Origin: Alteromonadaceae bacterium UBA2620
GTDB taxonomy: Bacteria > Pseudomonadota > Gammaproteobacteria > Enterobacterales > Alteromonadaceae
Assembly (NCBI GenBank): GCA_002339125.1
Contig: DDJQ01000010.1
Coordinates: 1 to 37,944, forward strand
DNA: 37,944 bases
Direction of reading: 5' to 3'
Part shown: positions 34,987 to 37,944 of the stretch, piece after piece
How positions within the stretch are numbered: the first letter of the stretch is position 1
How the letters are laid out: each line of letters opens with the position of its first letter
The notes under the pieces: model-generated
Database searches by the model: none
Seen by the model: only the letters and a program-made list of their open reading frames with translations
Told to the model about the DNA's origin: nothing
Program-made: the position numbers and the translations under genes

Positions 34987-35823
34987 GTGCGACTAACAAA
35001 ACTGATAAGCAGTACCCTTATTTTCTGCACCGGCCTGGCCTGCGCCGGTGACGGTAAACTAATTGGCACCGCTGGCCTTAACCAACTTGAAGGCAGTGGC
35101 GGTGGCGGCATTGTGCCCTGGGCCACCTTATCGGGTTACGATACTCAGGATGAAGTGTCAGTCAATGCGTTTATCACCCAGGTGAATCTGGAAGACTACC
35201 GTCTTAACGTACTCGGTGCCAGCGTGTCTTTGTATGACCGCGCAGAATTCAGTGTAGCTCGTCACGTGTTTGATCTGACAACCCTAGGCGGCGAGATAGC
35301 GCAAACGGTTTACGGCGCCAAGTTTAAGCTCTACGGCGATGTTGTTTACTCTGACTGGCCGCAGTTGAGTGCGGGTGTGCAATATAAGGATCTTGAAGAC
35401 ACCGCTGTGGCCAATCTGGTGGGCAGTGAAGACACCTCAGGCACTGATATTTACCTGGCTGCTACAAAAGTCCATTTGGGCGCTGCTGGCGGCTATAACC
35501 TGGTCTGGAACCTTACCGGCCGGCTGACTAAAGCAAACCAGCTGGGTCTGCTGGGTTTCGGCGGTCCGCAAAACAGCGATTATGAACTGATGCTGGAAGG
35601 CAGCCTTGGCGTGTTGTTTTCCCGTCATTTCGCCGCAGGAATAGAATATCGGCAGAAGCCCGACAACCTGGGGCTTGGCGAAGATGACTGGATGGATGTT
35701 TTTGTGACTTACATCCCGTCAAAGAAAGTTAATTTTACCCTGGCGTGGGCCGACTTAGGCAGCATTGCCGGCGCTACCGGCCAGAAAGGCTTGTATTTAT
35801 CTGTGGGAGGTCAGTTATGGTAA
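34987..35823 (+). CDS. DUF3034-family outer-membrane protein
   Basis: 278-aa protein with a signal peptide (about residues 1-20, ending LACA). The mature part consists of alternating strands (FITQVNLEDYRLNVLGASVSL, FKLYGDVVYS, VLFSRHFAAGIEYR) and ends in VGGQLW, the aromatic C-terminus of outer-membrane beta-barrels. It matches the DUF3034 family; function unknown. The GTG at 34987 with GGGAG six bases upstream is chosen, since the longer reading from 34939 lies in the previous gene. Its end overlaps the truncated-haemoglobin start by seven bases. Confidence 0.85.
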   Translation: MRLTKLISSTLIFCTGLACAGDGKLIGTAGLNQLEGSGGGGIVPWATLSGYDTQDEVSVNAFITQVNLEDYRLNVLGASVSLYDRAEFSVARHVFDLTTLGGEIAQTVYGAKFKLYGDVVYSDWPQLSAGVQYKDLEDTAVANLVGSEDTSGTDIYLAATKVHLGAAGGYNLVWNLTGRLTKANQLGLLGFGGPQNSDYELMLEGSLGVLFSRHFAAGIEYRQKPDNLGLGEDDWMDVFVTYIPSKKVNFTLAWADLGSIAGATGQKGLYLSVGGQLW

Positions 35824-36236
35824 AACCACTGTTGGTCATTGCTGTTTGTGTAGCAATCCTTAGCGGCTGTGCCAGTCGTTCTGACACGCTTTATGAAGAA
35901 CTGGGCGGCCAGGCAAAAATTAACGAAATCGTTGAGAACTTTGTTTATGAAATCGAGTACAACGACACTATCCTGCCCTATTTTGCAGACACCGACATCG
36001 ACCGCTTTATGGAAAAGTTTGCCGAGCAGCTGTGCGTTTTTTCAGGCGGCCCCTGCAGCTATTCGGGCGATACCATGGAGCAGGTACACGGCGGTATGAA
36101 CATCACCGAGGCTGATTTTAATCTGACCGTAGACTTATTCATTAACGCCATGAATAAAGCCAATGTTCCCCATACCGTGCAGAATAAACTGATTAATCGA
36201 ATGACTCATACCCGCGAGCAAATGTTGTATCTCTAA
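35817..36236 (+). CDS. group 1 truncated haemoglobin lipoprotein
   Basis: 139-aa protein combining a lipoprotein signal (LSGC, lipidated Cys18, then Ala, so outer-membrane sorting is likely) with a group 1 truncated globin (about residues 24-135). LYEELGGQAKINEIV opens helix A/B, FADTDIDRFMEKFAEQLC spans helix E, and VHGGMNI contains the proximal haem ligand His91. Cytosolic trHbs bind O2 or NO; an extracytoplasmic, lipid-anchored form is unusual. The ATG overlaps the DUF3034 gene, with GGGAGG six bases upstream. It is the last gene of the unit; a terminator follows at 36281. Confidence 0.9.
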   Translation: MVKPLLVIAVCVAILSGCASRSDTLYEELGGQAKINEIVENFVYEIEYNDTILPYFADTDIDRFMEKFAEQLCVFSGGPCSYSGDTMEQVHGGMNITEADFNLTVDLFINAMNKANVPHTVQNKLINRMTHTREQMLYL

Positions 36237-36280
36237 GCACAGAGGAACTGACACAGTCACTCAGCGTTGATTAAACAATT

Positions 36281-36306
36281 CCCCGCCATCTGGCGGGGAT
36301 TTTTTT
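36281..36306 (+). terminator. rho-independent terminator after the haemoglobin operon
   Basis: The stem CCCCGCC (36281-36287) / GGCGGGG (36292-36298) has an ATCT loop and is followed by a seven-base T-run (36300-36306). Confidence 0.92.
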
Positions 36307-36323
36307 GTCTGTGGGATTATCGT

Positions 36324-36642
36324 TCAGACTTTACTATCCACTTCTTTACACCGCGCAATTTGCGGTATCAAAGCTTTAAAGGGGGTAATCTGGCTTATCG
36401 GCTTTCCAGCCGTTACTTGTTCGGCTATTCCTGCAAACTCAGCATCAGACAGTGCGCTTCTTAATACCTTATACCATACAACTGCAGAAGGCTACCGCAT
36501 GGTCATCCTGACGTTCGATGCCACGGGCTATGCAACCCTGCTTTATTGAGCTTTTGAACGCCTCCAGCTTTTCTGAAGTGACACTGGCACTGTCAGAGAA
36601 GGTAACAGAAAGTGCAATGAGCACTACATATTTGATTCGGAT
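36324..36642 (-). pseudogene. frameshifted gene for a small secreted Cys-containing protein
   Basis: Read on the minus strand, one frame gives a signal-like start (RIKYVVLIALSVTFSDSA), then FKSSIKQGCIARGIERQDD and AFCSC, and hits a stop at 36469. Shifting the frame by one base at about 36477 continues it as WYKVLRSALSDAEFAGI, AGKPISQ and IPQIARCKEVDSKV to a stop at 36324. The joined product, about 105 aa, has an even set of cysteines (GC, CSC, ARC) as in small exported proteins. An in-frame ATG is also missing; the expected start reads ATC at 36642. Function unknown; the frameshift could be a sequencing error. Confidence 0.6.
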
Positions 36643-36676
36643 CTCCGGGTTATGTAGTTATGCAACAGGATTAGAA

Positions 36677-37177
36677 CTATCCGTTTGCACAACGTTTAAA
36701 ATTACGTTGCATGAGGAAGTAGTAAATAAGTTGCATGACTAAGCCAAACGCCATACCAGAGATAAGCCAGGTATTTTCTGGCAGGTCAGTTATGGTATCC
36801 ACAAAAACAAAGCCAATCAGAATCCCATACACCAGGCCCAGCAATAAAGAAATTAGCCAAACCTGTAATCCAACCGGCAAGAATAAAGCTGCCCAACGGA
36901 GGAAAAACGCCTGACCATCCCCCTGCTTATTAGTGCGATAAAGTAGCCTCATGCCCCAGAACTGCAGCAGCGCAAAAGCGAAAAAGTTGGCGCATTGGTA
37001 CCAAAAGGCAAAGACGTCACTTTGTGTGCAGCTTACCGCCACCGGAAATACTAGGGCACTGGCAAACAGCATACTGAATACGAGCAGGTGTTTAAAAGCT
37101 AAATCTTCGCTGACTTCCTGTTGATGAAGTTTAACCGCCAACGCGTTAGCGTTGATAAAATAGAGCTCTTCAATCAT
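36677..37177 (-). CDS. multi-pass membrane protein of unknown function
   Basis: 166-aa protein with four hydrophobic segments (about residues 31-52, 60-80, 92-127 and 138-158) and a polar N-terminus (MIEELYFINANALAVKLHQQ). No family is recognised. I start at the ATG at 37177, which has AAGGA five bases upstream, rather than at a TTG five codons earlier. It is followed on the same strand by the frameshifted secreted-protein remnant, 34 bases away, so the two were probably once one unit. Confidence 0.65.
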   Translation of the reverse strand: MIEELYFINANALAVKLHQQEVSEDLAFKHLLVFSMLFASALVFPVAVSCTQSDVFAFWYQCANFFAFALLQFWGMRLLYRTNKQGDGQAFFLRWAALFLPVGLQVWLISLLLGLVYGILIGFVFVDTITDLPENTWLISGMAFGLVMQLIYYFLMQRNFKRCANG

Positions 37178-37437
37178 AACGTCCTTATTCAAATAACATC
37201 CCTTAATTCAAAGCAGAGTACCTGAGTGGTTTTAAAAAGACCAGATAGTGCAACTCAAATGGCATGTCAGAGTAATAAGGCTCTTACAGGCGAGCTCGTG
37301 CAAGGTAACAGAAATAAGTGGGATATGGCCTGATGATGAATCACACGCCCGGATGGCGTGGCTGGGCGATGCTACAGGGATATAGTTAACTATGATTAGC
37401 AAGAGCTTGTAATGTTAAAAGCATCTAGCTCAGTTCA

Positions 37438-37511
37438 AAATCCTGACACACCGCACAAAGCAAAAAGGCTTGCATTTCTGCGAGCCTTTTTTGGAATGTG
37501 GCGCGTGTGGA
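37438..37511. repeat. direct repeat, distal copy: terminator plus tRNA-Arg 3' end
   Basis: 74 bases matching 37593-37666 at 71 positions, offset 155. On the minus strand it contains the last bases of tRNA-Arg (acceptor 3' strand, discriminator G and CCA; 37499-37511), then the terminator hairpin 37462-37492. After the tRNA end the sequence diverges, so no complete tRNA is present here. Confidence 0.85.
37462..37492 (-). terminator. duplicate terminator hairpin
   Basis: AAAAAGGCTTGCA and TGCGAGCCTTTTT, with one T/G mismatch, form a 13-bp stem around TTTC; the minus strand ends in TTTTTGC. It is the second copy of the tRNA terminator. Confidence 0.75.
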
Positions 37512-37518
37512 TGGGTGA

Positions 37519-37562
37519 AGCCGGTGGTTTTAAGCAAGTCAACAATTTGACTTGCTCCGGCT
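37519..37562. other. stem-loop between the two repeat copies
   Basis: The 10-bp perfect stem AGCAAGTCAA (37533-37542) / TTGACTTGCT (37547-37556) has a CAAT loop. An outer AGCCGG (37519-37524) / CCGGCT (37557-37562) stem encloses it, with an eight-base one-sided bulge. The element is not recognised. Confidence 0.6.
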
Positions 37563-37592
37563 GAACGCCCTCCGCTCTGTCGGGGGGGCTGG

Positions 37593-37666
37593 AAATCCTG
37601 ACACACAGCAGAAAGCAAAAAGGCTTGCATTTCTGCAAGCCTTTTTTGGAATGTGGCGCGTGTGGA
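37593..37666. repeat. direct repeat, proximal copy: terminator plus tRNA-Arg 3' end
   Basis: Partner of 37438-37511. Here the repeat runs straight into an intact tRNA-Arg, so this is the original copy. It includes the terminator at 37617-37647. Confidence 0.85.
37617..37647 (-). terminator. terminator of the tRNA operon
   Basis: A perfect 13-bp stem, AAAAAGGCTTGCA / TGCAAGCCTTTTT, has a TTTC loop. On the minus strand it ends in a T-run seven bases downstream of the last tRNA. Confidence 0.88.
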
Positions 37667-37730
37667 AGGATTCGAACCTCCGACCGCCTGGTTCGTAGCC
37701 AGGTACTCTATCCAGCTGAGCTACACACGC
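37654..37730 (-). tRNA. tRNA-Arg (ACG)
   Basis: 77 bases with encoded CCA. The acceptor stem GCGTGTG / CACACGC, the D-arm AGCTCAGCTGGATAGAGT and the anticodon loop CTACGAA (anticodon ACG, read as ICG after deamination) are seen, together with a T-arm containing GGTTCGAATCC. It is the last gene of the array and 19 bases from its near-identical neighbour. Confidence 0.97.
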
Positions 37731-37749
37731 GAAGTTTTAATTTAGTGAG

Positions 37750-37826
37750 TGGCGCGTGCGGAAGGATTCGAACCTCCGACCGCCTGGTTCGTAGCCAGGT
37801 ACTCTATCCAGCTGAGCTACGCACGC
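37750..37826 (-). tRNA. tRNA-Arg (ACG), second copy
   Basis: 77 bases, encoded CCA. Identical to the downstream copy except for a compensated acceptor pair (GCGTGCG / CGCACGC; C-G instead of T-A at the sixth pair). Confidence 0.97.
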
Positions 37827-37845
37827 GCTGATACACTAAATTAAA

Positions 37846-37939
<94 letters not shown>

Positions 37940-37944
37940 TTGAA

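Larger units (their letters stand above)
37178..37653. other. 476-base region between the membrane gene and the tRNA array
   Basis: Left part (37178-37437): no gene, tRNA or motif recognised. Right part (37438-37653): one copy and most of a second copy of a 74-base repeat with hairpin terminators, and a large stem-loop between them (listed separately). Short ORFs across the repeats are spurious. Confidence 0.6.

Noticed and set aside
36267..36464. Plus-strand ORF of 65 codons
   Set aside because: It starts before and runs through the terminator at 36281-36306 and is antisense to the remnant gene.
36518..36742. Plus-strand ORF of 74 codons
   Set aside because: It lies antisense to the frameshifted secreted-protein gene, which has the more protein-like reading; a resemblance to a TruD-like GYATLL motif in another frame was judged chance.
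37430..37638. Two minus-strand ORFs of 66-67 codons over the repeats
   Set aside because: They are read through the terminator hairpins and repeat copies; no ribosome site and no protein-like composition.
37625..37831. Plus-strand ORF with repeated GRIRTSDRLVRSQVLYPAEL-type peptide
   Set aside because: It is the antisense of two tRNA-Arg genes, a well-known false protein call.

Overview
The window looks like chromosomal DNA of a marine gammaproteobacterium of the Alteromonadales (Alteromonas-like). The evidence is the conserved block ubiF / miaB-ybeZ-ybeY-ybeX-lnt with the same divergent arrangement as in E. coli, an ibpA-type small heat-shock gene, a large set of c-di-GMP and PAS signalling genes, and a DUF3034 / truncated-haemoglobin cluster of a kind I associate with this order. 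The genus is inference. No phage, insertion sequence, CRISPR array or rRNA was seen.

Layout. 1-2814: an AGCS sodium:amino-acid symporter, then an AhpD/CMD-like protein divergent from a TetR regulator, with two palindromic operators between them. 2842-9956: housekeeping core. A ubiquinone hydroxylase (ubiF-like) with a coupled 58-aa membrane protein faces left; miaB (tRNA ms2i6A), phoH-like ybeZ, ybeY (rRNA maturation), ybeX/corC and lnt (lipoprotein acylation) face right, several with TTG or GTG starts. 10058-11985: a secreted amidohydrolase and an ibpA-like Hsp20 whose leader resembles a ROSE RNA thermometer. 12132-16898 (minus strand): a small membrane protein, a 1040-aa DUF748/AsmA-like protein, a nucleotidyltransferase-fold protein and a membrane protein of unknown role. 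17086-19933: an Nramp-related transporter lacking the canonical metal motif, an exported MTA/SAH-nucleosidase-like protein, and a convergent lipoprotein.

20208-30956 is a signalling region: a BLUF-EAL photoreceptor phosphodiesterase; a soluble chemoreceptor with three or four PAS domains; a histidine kinase / response regulator pair; an unknown small protein; a TonB-like protein, ECF-type sigma factor, probable anti-sigma protein and NTF2-like protein in tandem; and a large PilZ protein. A short-chain dehydrogenase overlaps the PilZ gene tail to tail.

32002-36236 is the most interesting unit: four tightly packed, partly overlapping genes for a periplasmic cupredoxin-like protein, a membrane GGDEF-EAL protein (degenerate GGDEF, intact EAL), a DUF3034 outer-membrane barrel and a group 1 truncated haemoglobin carried as a lipoprotein. 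I infer an envelope redox or gas (O2/NO) sensing unit feeding into c-di-GMP turnover. Downstream are a frameshifted remnant of a small secreted Cys-containing protein, a membrane protein, and a minus-strand tRNA array (Ser-GCU, two Arg-ACG). The array's terminator and the last tRNA 3' end are partly duplicated.
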